Shown in pieces: positions 9,994-18,263 of a stretch of DNA of 64,000 nt. Under the pieces are notes generated by a model. That model ran no database searches and was not told where the DNA came from. It saw nothing but the letters and a program-made list of their open reading frames with translations. Made by a program: the position numbers and the translations under genes. Origin of the DNA: Clostridia bacterium (GTDB lineage: Bacteria; Bacillota; Clostridia; Christensenellales; CAG-138); NCBI GenBank assembly GCA_017429985.1, contig JAFRNW010000019.1, positions 1 to 64,000 on the forward strand. Direction: 5' to 3'. The first letter of the stretch is position 1. Every line of letters starts with the position of its first letter.

Positions 9994-10017
9994 AAATGCC
10001 GGAGCGATCCGGCATTT
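9994..10017. terminator. Bidirectional terminator between SIMPL and TRAP genes
   Basis: AAATGCCGG / CCGGCATTT stem with a 6-nt loop, flanked by an A tract on the left and TCTCTTTTATT on the right. It can serve both convergent genes. Confidence 0.75.
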
Positions 10018-10037
10018 CTCTTTTATTATGCGGTTTT

Positions 10038-11984
10038 TCAGGCGGTCTGTCCGCGCTTTCGCCCTGCAAAATACTGAAAACAGAAAACGATCGCAAACAG
10101 CACGATGCCGATCAGGTCGGTTACCGTATTCGGATCCATCATCAGAAGGCCCGCCGCGGCGATTATGATGCGGAGAGGCCATGCGATCGGACGGAACAGG
10201 TATCCGTTCAGAGCGGCGGCTACGCCGAAGATTCCGATCAGCGATGTGACAATGATCAGGATGACCTTGACGGGAACGGCGTCGATGAACAGCATCTGCG
10301 GATTCAGGCAGAAGATATAGGGAACGATAAACGCGCCGATCGCCAGCTTTGTCGCGTTGACGCCGGTCTTCATCGGGTTGGACTTTGCGATGGCCGAGCC
10401 CGCGTACGCGGCAAGCGCCACCGGCGGCGTGATGTCGGCGACGATCCCGAAGTAGAACACGAAGAAGTGCGCCGCGACTTTCGGAACGCCGATCGTGATC
10501 AGGATCGGGGCGCAGGTGGAAGCCATGATGCAGTAGTTTGCCGTCGTCGGCACGCCCATGCCGAGAATGATGCAGCAGATCATGGTCAGGAACAGGGCGA
10601 TGAGCGTCGGATCGACAAGGCCGACGGAATTACTGATGGAAACGACCGCCGTAATGAGTTTGGAAGCAAGCCCGGTCGCGGTAATACAGCCGGAGATGAT
10701 GCCCGCCATGGCGCAGGCGACGGCGACGGTTATGACGCCCTTTCCACCCGCTTCGAGCGCTTCGAGGATCTTTCCGACCGTGATCTTGTCTTCGCGGTTG
10801 AACAGGCTGACGGCAATCGCGACAAGGATCGCGACGGAAGCGGAGAACTGCATGGTCCGAGTGTTGGTCGTTACCAGCCAGACCAGAACGACCAGGGGAA
10901 GAAGCAGGTAGAGTCTTCCCAGCAGTTTTCCGAATTTCGGAAGGTTTTCACGCGGGATGCCCTTCAGGTCGAGTTTTTTCGCTTCAAGATGCACCGCGAT
11001 GAAAATACCGGCAAAATACAGGACAGCCGGAAGGATCGCCTTCAGAGCGACTTCACCGTAGGTGATGCCCATGTATTCGGCCATCAGAAACGCCGCCGCG
11101 CCCATGATGGGCGGCATGATCTGCCCGCCGGTTGAGGCGGCGGCTTCGACTGCGCCGGCGAATTCCGGTTTGTAACCGGTCTGTTTCATCATGGGGATGG
11201 TGACGGATCCCGTCGTGACGGTATTGCCGACCGAGGAGCCGGAAACCATGCCGCAGAGTGCGGAGGAAACGACCGCGACTTTTGCGGGGCCGCCGGCGAA
11301 TCTGCCGACCATGGCGTTCGCAAGGTCGATGAAGAAGGCGGCGATGCCTGTCCTTTCAAGGAAAGCGCCGAAGATAATGAATATGAAGATATATTTCGCG
11401 CAGATCTGCACCGGTGTGCCCATCACACCGGAAGTGGAATAAAACAGCGTGTAGATGACCTGCCCGAGCTTTTTCTGCGTGAACGTATAAATCAGAAGCG
11501 CGCCGGCGACACAAAGGATCGGAATGCCGACGCATCTCCTGCACAGTTCGATCAGGCACAGGATCCCGATGACACCTACCGTGATGAAGAAGGGGGTCAT
11601 CTTGGACGCGGATGAAAGAATCATGACAAGAGAATCATACGCGAAACAGTAGTACAGAAAACACGCGGCCCCAACGGCCATCAAAACGATGTCATACCAG
11701 GGGATATAGTTGGTGCGGACATGTTTTTTGCTGGCGGGATAGGTCAGATATCCCATGACGATGATCATCGCGAGGAATACGGTAAGACGTTTTTCCAGCG
11801 CAGCCGTGGAAAACAGCGTGGACCAGATGCAGTATATGGAGAATACAACGATAATCCAGCGGATTATGAACGCGGGCGTTCCTTCCCAGATACGGGTGTT
11901 GGACTCGCGGTCATATTTCCGCATGATATCCTTGACATCCTGTTCCGCACCGGTGCCGGTGTTTTGACGGTTTATGTCAGACAT
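10038..11984 (-). CDS. TRAP transporter, fused small and large membrane subunits (DctQM type)
   Basis: 648 aa with many hydrophobic segments along its length. The large-subunit domain shows the DctM-like stretch MVSGSSVGNTVTTGSVTIP and the GQIMPPIMGAAAFLMAEY region. Such fused permeases pair with TAXI-type solute-binding proteins, and one is encoded immediately upstream (35-base gap). Together they should form a sodium-driven importer for a carboxylate or amino-acid-like substrate. The substrate cannot be told from sequence. Confidence 0.93.
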   Translation of the reverse strand: MSDINRQNTGTGAEQDVKDIMRKYDRESNTRIWEGTPAFIIRWIIVVFSIYCIWSTLFSTAALEKRLTVFLAMIIVMGYLTYPASKKHVRTNYIPWYDIVLMAVGAACFLYYCFAYDSLVMILSSASKMTPFFITVGVIGILCLIELCRRCVGIPILCVAGALLIYTFTQKKLGQVIYTLFYSTSGVMGTPVQICAKYIFIFIIFGAFLERTGIAAFFIDLANAMVGRFAGGPAKVAVVSSALCGMVSGSSVGNTVTTGSVTIPMMKQTGYKPEFAGAVEAAASTGGQIMPPIMGAAAFLMAEYMGITYGEVALKAILPAVLYFAGIFIAVHLEAKKLDLKGIPRENLPKFGKLLGRLYLLLPLVVLVWLVTTNTRTMQFSASVAILVAIAVSLFNREDKITVGKILEALEAGGKGVITVAVACAMAGIISGCITATGLASKLITAVVSISNSVGLVDPTLIALFLTMICCIILGMGVPTTANYCIMASTCAPILITIGVPKVAAHFFVFYFGIVADITPPVALAAYAGSAIAKSNPMKTGVNATKLAIGAFIVPYIFCLNPQMLFIDAVPVKVILIIVTSLIGIFGVAAALNGYLFRPIAWPLRIIIAAAGLLMMDPNTVTDLIGIVLFAIVFCFQYFAGRKRGQTA

Positions 11985-12019
11985 TTGAATCTCCTTTTGA
12001 GGTTATTACCGGCAGGAAA

Positions 12020-12958
12020 TCAGACAGAGAAACCTTTCTCCGCAAAGTATTTTGCCGCGCCGGGATGGTAGGGAACGTCCGTGATGGAGGAAGCGAACTC
12101 GAGGGACAGCTCCGCGCCTTTTCCGTGCTGCTCGGAAATCTTGTCGATGTTGTTGAAGATCGTGGAGACGAATTTGTAGACGTCATCCTCGCTCACATCG
12201 TTCCGCACCAGGACGACTGCTGCGATTGCAACCGTGCTGACATCTTCCGTGAGACCGTACGTGCTTGCGGGGATCGTGAATTTTGTGTAGTAGGGTGAAG
12301 ATGCGCAGAGCGCCTCAGCATGTTCGTCGTCGATACTGACGAGATAAACCTGGCCGCTTGTGGAGAGGTCCGTGATGGCCGTCGTCGGTGCGCCGGCAAC
12401 GATGAAGGCTGCGTCGATCTTATTATCCTTCAGGGATTCCGCGCTGTCGGAGAAGGACTGGTAAACGGGATCAATGTCGGACTCGGTCAGGCCGTACGCC
12501 TCCAGGACGTCGATGGCGTTGAAGTACACACCGGAACCACGGGCGCCGATGGAGACTTTTTTGCCTTTCAGGTCGGCGGCGGTCTTGATGTCCGGATTCA
12601 TGGTGACGATCTGGACCTGTTCCATATACAGCGCCGCGACTACGGAGAAATCCTTGACGGCGGAGTCAAAGAGACGGGAGCCGCTGTAGGCATAGCTCAT
12701 GACGTCGCTCTGGGAGAATCCGAGCTGGGCATTTCCGGCGGCCATATCTTCGATGTTTGCCTTGGAACCGGTGCTCGAGACGACCGTGATGTCAAGACCG
12801 GTCGCGCCGGAGACAAAAGAACTGAGAACCCCGCCGAAAGCGTAATAGGTGCCGGATTCACCGCCTGTGGTGAAGGTCAGGGTCTTCGGCTTGGAAGAAC
12901 AGGCGCACAGTCCGAAAACCATGCAAAGAACGAGAAGAAGAGCGATTGATTTTTTCAT
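12020..12958 (-). CDS. TAXI family TRAP transporter solute-binding protein
   Basis: 312 aa lipoprotein with signal peptide and lipobox (FGLCACSS). The TAXI signature is visible in TFTTGGESGTYYAFGGVLS near the start of the mature protein and KKVSIGARGSGVYFNAIDVLEAYG in the middle. It captures the substrate outside the membrane and delivers it to the fused TRAP permease just downstream. A LysR-type gene precedes it by 45 bases on the same strand, so all three may share a transcript. Confidence 0.93.
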   Translation of the reverse strand: MKKSIALLLVLCMVFGLCACSSKPKTLTFTTGGESGTYYAFGGVLSSFVSGATGLDITVVSSTGSKANIEDMAAGNAQLGFSQSDVMSYAYSGSRLFDSAVKDFSVVAALYMEQVQIVTMNPDIKTAADLKGKKVSIGARGSGVYFNAIDVLEAYGLTESDIDPVYQSFSDSAESLKDNKIDAAFIVAGAPTTAITDLSTSGQVYLVSIDDEHAEALCASSPYYTKFTIPASTYGLTEDVSTVAIAAVVLVRNDVSEDDVYKFVSTIFNNIDKISEQHGKGAELSLEFASSITDVPYHPGAAKYFAEKGFSV

Positions 12959-13003
12959 GTTTATTTACCTCCGTTTATTATACTGTTCGATATATTCGGT
13001 CGG

Positions 13004-13873
13004 TCAGCGGGGAATTCCCAGCTCGTCCGACAGAAGAGCAACTGCATCCGTGCGGGGCTTTCCGCCATGGCGGAGAAGAAGGATCTTCCGGCTTTTCGGA
13101 GGGTCCGAGAGCTCGTACAGCCGTACCCCGTACAGATCCCGGAGCGCATTCGCCGAAACGGTCGGGAGGAGCGCCCACGCGCCCGGAAGTTTTAGAAGCC
13201 CGACCATCATATGGGGGGAGTTGATTTCCGTTTTTGCGGGATTCCTGCCGGGGAACCATTTTTCCCGCCAGAGGGAAACGCTTGAAAAATTGCCCCCGCT
13301 CAGCCGGATCTCCAGGGACGGATTCAGATCCGCGGGGGACAGGAGCCCGTTCTGAAGAGGGAGATCTGCATAGCTCACGATCCGGAAGGACTGGTCGTAA
13401 AGGTGCATCGGCACGATATCCGATCTGGCCGATTCGTAGGATACGAAGCCGAAATCCGCGATCCCGCTGTCCATCATGTCATAGACCTCGGAAGAATCGC
13501 AGATGTGGAGCTTCACCGAAATATCCGGGTTCTTTTCCAGGAAAGGGATCAGCCGCGGCTCGAGGTAATCGTAATATACGCTTTCGGGAGCGGCGATCCG
13601 AAGGACCATCTGCGCGTTTTCCCCGATCAGTTCCGCTTCTTCAAACAGGTCCAGCCATCTCCTTGCCACGCTGGTGAATTCCTGGCCTTCCCGGGTCAGT
13701 TCGATCTCGCGTCCGCCCCTGTTCCGGACAAAGAGCGGATAGCCAAGTTCCTGTTCGAGTTTTTTGATCTTTGTGCTTACAACGCTCTGGGACATGGAGA
13801 GCTGCTCGGAAGCTTTTGTTATGTTTCTTGAACTGGCGGTTTCTAGAAACAATTCGATATCCTTGATCTGCAC
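13004..13873 (-). CDS. LysR-type transcriptional regulator
   Basis: About 289 aa using the GTG start at 13873, which has AAAGGGGG correctly spaced upstream; the frame extends to a TTG at 13906 but that has no good ribosome-binding site. The N-terminal winged helix reads MQIKDIELFLETASSRNITK, with SMSQSVVSTKIKKLEQELGYPLF as recognition region. The rest is the periplasmic-binding-like effector domain. Lying directly upstream of the TAXI/TRAP genes on the same strand, it probably controls that transporter. Confidence 0.9.
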   Translation of the reverse strand: MQIKDIELFLETASSRNITKASEQLSMSQSVVSTKIKKLEQELGYPLFVRNRGGREIELTREGQEFTSVARRWLDLFEEAELIGENAQMVLRIAAPESVYYDYLEPRLIPFLEKNPDISVKLHICDSSEVYDMMDSGIADFGFVSYESARSDIVPMHLYDQSFRIVSYADLPLQNGLLSPADLNPSLEIRLSGGNFSSVSLWREKWFPGRNPAKTEINSPHMMVGLLKLPGAWALLPTVSANALRDLYGVRLYELSDPPKSRKILLLRHGGKPRTDAVALLSDELGIPR

Positions 13874-14015
13874 CGGACGGCCCCCTTTCGAAGAGAATAG
13901 AAGCAAAAAATCGGATACTGGCTGTCAAAAAGAAGAAATTATCCAGTTTTCCGATAATTTATCCATTATTTTTTCAAAAAAGGGAATATTTGTCAATAGC
14001 AAACGGGTAAGTTGT

Positions 14016-15050
14016 TCAGGAATCGTGATCCGGCAGACAGATCCGGTATGCGGTCGGCAGAGAATGCAGATCGGGATCGAGAGAGAGCCAGCCTTCAGGC
14101 AGGCGGTCCGCAAGGAGTGAAACGGAAACGGCAAACACTTTCATATGCCATTCCATATGGGTAAAGACATGTTTTCTGCTGTAGATGCGGATCTCCCCGG
14201 CAGGATTCAGGCCGTGCCCCTTCAGATAGGGAAGGAACGATTCATCCGGAAGAAACGAGACTTCGTCGGGAAGCTGATACAGACCCGCCAGAAGACCGTG
14301 TTCCGGCCGGCGGTAACCGAGATACTGGCCGTTCAGCGACAGAGCAAAAACGGTCTTGTTTTCCGTTCTCCGGGAGGGTTTGGACTGCTTTAACGGGTAT
14401 TTCTGCTCGCTGCCGTTCTGATGGGCAGCGCAGTGGCTGTGCAGAGGACAGCCCCCACAGAGCGGGGCGCCGGACGGAAGGCAGACGGTCGCTCCCAGCT
14501 CCATCAGAGCCTGGTTGAAGGTTCCCGGCATATCGGGAGGGATGACCGATTTGAGGAATGTTTCCGCTTCCCTGCGGAAGGCGGGAGACTTGACGTCGGA
14601 CGGATCCTCGTGCAGCCGCGCGAGCACGCGGAGCACGTTTCCGTCGACGGCGGGAACGGGAAGCCGGTAGGCGATGGACGCGATCGCGCCTGCCGTATAG
14701 CTGCCGATACCCGGAAGCGCGAGGAGCCCGTCGTAATCCGCCGGGAGAGCGCTTTTCCCGGAATCCGCGATGCGTTCCGCGGCACGCTTCATGTTGCGCA
14801 CGCGGCTGTAGTAACCCAGACCTTCCCAGAGTTTCAGAAGTTCGTCGTCGTCCGCCGACGCGAGAGAGGGGATATCGGGATACCGCTGGATAAACCGCAG
14901 ATAATAGGTTTTAACGGCCTCGACCCGCGTCTGCTGCAGCATGATCTCGCTGACCCATATCCTGTACGGGTCGGAGGTGCGCCGCCAGGGAAGATCCCGG
15001 GCGTTCTGCGTATACCATTCGGTCAGTTGAGGAACCCATTCGTTCTGCAT
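14016..15050 (-). CDS. mutY: A/G-specific adenine DNA glycosylase MutY
   Basis: 344 aa from the ATG at 15050 (the open frame runs on to 15758 but the added part overlaps the divergent gene and is not MutY-like). It removes adenine mispaired with 8-oxoguanine. The HhH motif region is LLALPGIGSYTAGAIASIAY followed by VDGNV. The 4Fe-4S ligands are CLPSGAPLCGGCPLHSHC; the first spacing is seven residues rather than the usual six. A C-terminal NUDIX-like 8-oxoG recognition domain is present. Confidence 0.94.
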   Translation of the reverse strand: MQNEWVPQLTEWYTQNARDLPWRRTSDPYRIWVSEIMLQQTRVEAVKTYYLRFIQRYPDIPSLASADDDELLKLWEGLGYYSRVRNMKRAAERIADSGKSALPADYDGLLALPGIGSYTAGAIASIAYRLPVPAVDGNVLRVLARLHEDPSDVKSPAFRREAETFLKSVIPPDMPGTFNQALMELGATVCLPSGAPLCGGCPLHSHCAAHQNGSEQKYPLKQSKPSRRTENKTVFALSLNGQYLGYRRPEHGLLAGLYQLPDEVSFLPDESFLPYLKGHGLNPAGEIRIYSRKHVFTHMEWHMKVFAVSVSLLADRLPEGWLSLDPDLHSLPTAYRICLPDHDS

Positions 15051-15122
15051 AGAAACAAGTATAACATACCGGAACCCTGTGCTATAATAAGAAACCGTGA
15101 TTACAGGAAAAGAGGGACCGCC

Positions 15123-15686
15123 ATGAATTACACTGACATTACGAGACAGGCATCGGAAGCCATCCGGATCCTTCTGGATTCCGCCAAGCCCCGCAGGGGG
15201 GATATCTGCGTGATAGGATGCTCGACGAGCGAGGTCCGGGGCAGGATGATCGGGTCGGATTCCAGCGCGGACGTTGCGGCAGCGCTTCTCGACGGTATTC
15301 TCCCGCCGCTGGAAGAGGCAGGTGTATTTCTCGCAGCGCAGGGATGCGAGCATATCAACCGCGCGCTGTGCGTCAGCAGATCCTGCATGGAGAAGTACGG
15401 GCTTGAGCAGGTCTGCGTGGAACCCTGGCTGCATGCGGGCGGCGCGTTCGTGACGGAGGTCTTCGGAACGCTTCAGGACGCGGTCATGGTGGAGAATCTG
15501 CGTTCCGGAGCGGCGCTCGGGATGGATATCGGGGATACGCTGATCGGAATGCATCTGAGACCGGTGGCCGTTCCCGTTCACACGGCATTCCGGAAGATCG
15601 GGGAGGCCAATATCGTAATGGCGCGGACAAGGCCGAGGTATGTCGGAGGGCCGCGCGCGCATTACCCGGACGGAAGCGGCGCATAA
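15123..15686 (+). CDS. UPF0340 (TIGR01440/YwlG) family protein
   Basis: 187 aa from an ATG preceded by AGAGGGA. The sequence MNYTDITRQASEAIRILLDS and the stretch VIGCSTSEVRGRMIGSDSS are typical of this conserved Bacillota family, as is AAQGCEHINRALCV. Its biochemical function is not established. It is divergent from mutY, with a possible -10 (TATAAT, 15083-15088) in the gap. Confidence 0.88.
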   Translation: MNYTDITRQASEAIRILLDSAKPRRGDICVIGCSTSEVRGRMIGSDSSADVAAALLDGILPPLEEAGVFLAAQGCEHINRALCVSRSCMEKYGLEQVCVEPWLHAGGAFVTEVFGTLQDAVMVENLRSGAALGMDIGDTLIGMHLRPVAVPVHTAFRKIGEANIVMARTRPRYVGGPRAHYPDGSGA

Positions 15687-15744
15687 AAAGGTATCAAACG
15701 GCATCTTTTGTGTGTAACCCTTCCGGAATTGTATATATTTAGTA

Positions 15745-15774
15745 TTGGACAATTTCAAATACGTAATATATAAT
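15745..15774 (+). promoter_or_regulatory. Strong promoter for the structured RNA/zinc-ribbon transcript
   Basis: TTGGAC (15745-15750), an 18-bp spacer and a perfect TATAAT (15769-15774). The expected start, about 15781, is a few bases before the first helix of the structured RNA. Confidence 0.7.
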
Positions 15775-15789
15775 GTAACAAGTATTTGC

Positions 15790-15990
15790 GCAGTGGGTCT
15801 GTGGTTGAAAGTCGAAGCCAGTCGCAGGCGAAACGATCCACGTAAGCGGGAAAATTTCCGTGATCATAGTGCGGCCTAGATGTAAGTCCAACCGGAGCGA
15901 TCCGAGAGAAGCAGTAGTGGGGAGCCGAACGGCTTAGGAGCGAACCTTCCAGTTGGCGGGTGTGGGGGTAAAAGCCAGGTCAGACACTGC
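15790..15990 (+). ncRNA. Structured RNA of about 200 nt (class uncertain, possibly raiA-like)
   Basis: A non-coding, G-rich stretch with clear secondary structure. The ends pair: GCAGTG (15790-15795) with CACTGC (15985-15990), extended by TCTG / CAGA across a two-base bulge. Inside are at least two further helices, for example CGGGAAAATTTCCG and UGGC...GCCA near the 3' side. A consensus promoter ends just upstream. It is not tRNA, tmRNA, SRP or RNase P RNA as far as I can read. The size, clostridial context and promoter resemble the raiA-motif class, but I could not verify a consensus match and no raiA gene is adjacent. It precedes a zinc-ribbon gene by 47 bases and could be its leader or a separate RNA processed from the same transcript. 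Confidence 0.6.
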
Positions 15991-16037
15991 CGGATACTGA
16001 TAATCATCAGCCTGACAGGCCAAAAGGGGAAAGAGAC

Positions 16038-16316
16038 ATGTTCGAAGACAAAGTGTTGGTGTGCAAAGATTGTGGCGCGGAGTTCGTCTTTACCGCAGGA
16101 GAGCAGGAGTTCTACGCGGAAAAAGGATTCCAGAATGAACCCGTCCGCTGCAAAGCTTGCCGTGCTGCCCGCAAGACTCAGCGTGGCGGCGAGCGTGAGA
16201 TGTTTGATGCAGTTTGCGCGGAATGTGGAAAACCCACAAAGGTTCCGTTCCAGCCCCGCAACGACAGACCCGTTTACTGCAGCGAATGCTTCCAGAAGCA
16301 TAAGGGCATGAACTGA
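16038..16316 (+). CDS. Small zinc-ribbon protein (zf-trcl-like)
   Basis: 92 aa with three CxxC-type knuckles: CKDCGAEF, CKACRAAR and, later, CAECGKP followed by CSECF. The opening VLVCKDCGAEFVFTAGEQEFY matches the probable zinc-ribbon family seen widely in Bacillota. Function is unknown; a nucleic-acid or ribosome-related role is only a guess. GGGGAAAGAG gives a good ribosome-binding site. It lies directly downstream of the structured RNA. Confidence 0.85.
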   Translation: MFEDKVLVCKDCGAEFVFTAGEQEFYAEKGFQNEPVRCKACRAARKTQRGGEREMFDAVCAECGKPTKVPFQPRNDRPVYCSECFQKHKGMN

Positions 16317-16347
16317 ACAGATCCGCATAAATAGGCAAGACGCTAGA

Positions 16348-16372
16348 AAGGCATCCGTTCGGATGCCTTTTT
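16348..16372. terminator. Terminator between the zinc-ribbon and L,D-transpeptidase genes
   Basis: AAGGCATCC gttc GGATGCCTT stem followed by TTT on the plus strand. The genes on both sides converge here. Confidence 0.8.
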
Positions 16373-16380
16373 AGGTTGCG

Positions 16381-17253
16381 TTATTTCTGGTGTTTCTGAC
16401 TGCCTTCTTCATAGGGGATTTCCAGCGGGACATCCTCGATCCGCCAGTTATCGGTCGAAGGGATCTCTCCTGAAACAAGGCTGACGCGCTCTTCCGGCCG
16501 TTCCGACAGAACAAGCGCCTCCCGGATCGCGGCGGTCTCGGAATCGTCCGGATCCCCTTCCCGGATCTCGACTTCCGTACCGTAGCCGAGGTTGTAGAAA
16601 ATGAACCGCGCGTCCGGAACGGTAAGCCGGATACATCCGTGGGAGTCAGGCGTTCCGAGCGCGTCGTAGGTAGATTCGATGTAGGTGTCCGCGTTCCGTT
16701 CCGAGTAGAGAAGGGAATGGAAATAGATCCTGCCCTTGATCAGCGTCCAGTACTGGCCGTAGGTCCTGTCCTTTTGAAAGAAGCCGAACCGCACGCGGTA
16801 CCGGAGCAGATGAAAGGTCCCGCAGGGGGTCGATCCTTTCAGTCCGGACGAACAGAGCATGTATCGGACCGGCACCGTATAATTGCCGGAGCCGTCCTTT
16901 CCGTAGACCATCACGACCTGATGGCAGAGATCCACCACGACACGGTAGGTGTCGGGCGAGGGGTATCCGAGCGGGAGATCGTAATTGCCGTTGTCTCCGA
17001 CCAGTTCCTCGAAGGACATTCGGGTCGTGGGGGCGTAATAGGACAGAGGAACGGCAGTGGGTTCCGGGGTCGGGGAGGCGGTAGGTTCGGGAGAAGGCGG
17101 AACCGGGGAGGGTGTGACCGGAACGGGTGTGAGCGTCGGGACTTGCGTGGCGATTTCAGCAGGAACGGAAGGAACCGCAGACCTGCAGGCTGCGGCACAG
17201 AAAAGCGCCGCAGCGGAACAGCAGACCAATAATATGTAGCGGAGACGGTTCAT
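16381..17253 (-). CDS. L,D-transpeptidase (YkuD domain) lipoprotein
   Basis: 290 aa. A signal peptide ends in a lipobox (FCAAAC), followed by a Pro/Thr/Ser-rich linker (residues about 30-70) and a YkuD catalytic domain. The catalytic motif is [14 protein letters not shown], with the Cys as nucleophile. It should crosslink peptidoglycan or anchor proteins outside the membrane. Its start overlaps the recR stop by 4 bases, so it is translationally coupled to a DNA repair operon, an unusual partner. Confidence 0.9.
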   Translation of the reverse strand: MNRLRYILLVCCSAAALFCAAACRSAVPSVPAEIATQVPTLTPVPVTPSPVPPSPEPTASPTPEPTAVPLSYYAPTTRMSFEELVGDNGNYDLPLGYPSPDTYRVVVDLCHQVVMVYGKDGSGNYTVPVRYMLCSSGLKGSTPCGTFHLLRYRVRFGFFQKDRTYGQYWTLIKGRIYFHSLLYSERNADTYIESTYDALGTPDSHGCIRLTVPDARFIFYNLGYGTEVEIREGDPDDSETAAIREALVLSERPEERVSLVSGEIPSTDNWRIEDVPLEIPYEEGSQKHQK

Positions 17254-17849
17254 CCGAGCAGACGTCTGCCTTCCAGAGCTTTCGCGAGCGTTACTTCGTC
17301 GGTATATTCGAGATTGCCGCCGATCGGAATGCCGTGGGCGATCCTAGTGCACGTGATGCCCATAGGTTTCAGAAGCCTCGCAATGTAGGAAGCGGTCGCC
17401 TCCCCCTCCACGTCGGGATTGGTGGCGAGAATCACTTCTTTCACGGTGCCGTCGCTGACGCGCTCCACCAGTTCGCGGATGCGGATATCGTTTGGACCGA
17501 TGCCTTCCATCGGCGAAAGCACACCGTGCAGCACATGATACTTTCCGCGGAACTCGCGGACTTTTTCCATGGCTGCCACGTCGCGCGGGTCACAGACAAC
17601 GCAGATGACGGAACCGTCACGCCTGTCGTCCGAGCAGATTCTGCAGGGAACGACGTCCGTATACGTTCCGCAGACGGGACAGTTGCATACGTTCTCACGT
17701 GCTTCCGTAATGGCGTCCGCCAGTTCTTTCGCCTGCGCTTCCGGTACGCTCAGGATATGATACGCAAGCCGCTGTGCGGTCTTTCTTCCGATGCCCGGAA
17801 GGCGCGAAAGCTGCGTCGTCAGTTTTTCGATCGGTTCGATGGTGATCAC
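17250..17849 (-). CDS. recR: Recombination protein RecR
   Basis: 199 aa, the usual length. The N-terminal helix-hairpin-helix reads [22 protein letters not shown]4 zinc finger (CNCPVCG ... CRICSD) and a Toprim domain follow. It acts with RecF/RecO to load RecA at gaps. It lies in the conserved order dnaX-ybaB-recR. Confidence 0.97.
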   Translation of the reverse strand: MITIEPIEKLTTQLSRLPGIGRKTAQRLAYHILSVPEAQAKELADAITEARENVCNCPVCGTYTDVVPCRICSDDRRDGSVICVVCDPRDVAAMEKVREFRGKYHVLHGVLSPMEGIGPNDIRIRELVERVSDGTVKEVILATNPDVEGEATASYIARLLKPMGITCTRIAHGIPIGGNLEYTDEVTLAKALEGRRLLG

Positions 17850-17865
17850 GGGACGCTCCTGCCTG

Positions 17866-18201
17866 TCAGAAACCGAGGTTCATTCCGGTGATTTTGCCCA
17901 TCACGCGCTCCGCTTCTTCGGAAGCCTTGCGCATGGCTTCGTTTACCGCAGCGCAGACAAGATCCTGCAGCATTTCCACATCGTCGGGATCCACACACGC
18001 CGGGTTGATCGTGATGGATTTCAGCTCCCGGCCTCCGGTGACCGTCGCGGAAACCATTCCGCCGCCCGCGTCAGCCGAGAACTCCCTTGCCTGCAGTTCT
18101 TCCTGCGACCGCTGCATGTCGGCCTGCATTTTCTGGGCCTGACGCATCAGCTGCTGCATGTTGGCCCCGCCCATTCCGGGGAATCCGCCGCCTTTTGCCA
18201 T
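17866..18201 (-). CDS. YbaB/EbfC family nucleoid-associated protein
   Basis: 111 aa, with the family hallmark of a Met/Gln-rich helix near the N terminus ([20 protein letters not shown]). It forms a DNA-binding dimer in characterised relatives. It sits between dnaX and recR as in most bacteria. Confidence 0.95.
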   Translation of the reverse strand: MAKGGGFPGMGGANMQQLMRQAQKMQADMQRSQEELQAREFSADAGGGMVSATVTGGRELKSITINPACVDPDDVEMLQDLVCAAVNEAMRKASEEAERVMGKITGMNLGF

Positions 18202-18263
18202 ATCTGTTCTCCTGTGTTTTCCAAAAAGTAGTGTTTCAAGTCCCTCCGGACCGGTATCTGCCG

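Noticed and set aside
15051-15758. N-terminal extension of the mutY frame
   Set aside because: MutY begins at the ATG at 15050; the extension is antisense to the UPF0340 gene and has no MutY or other protein character.
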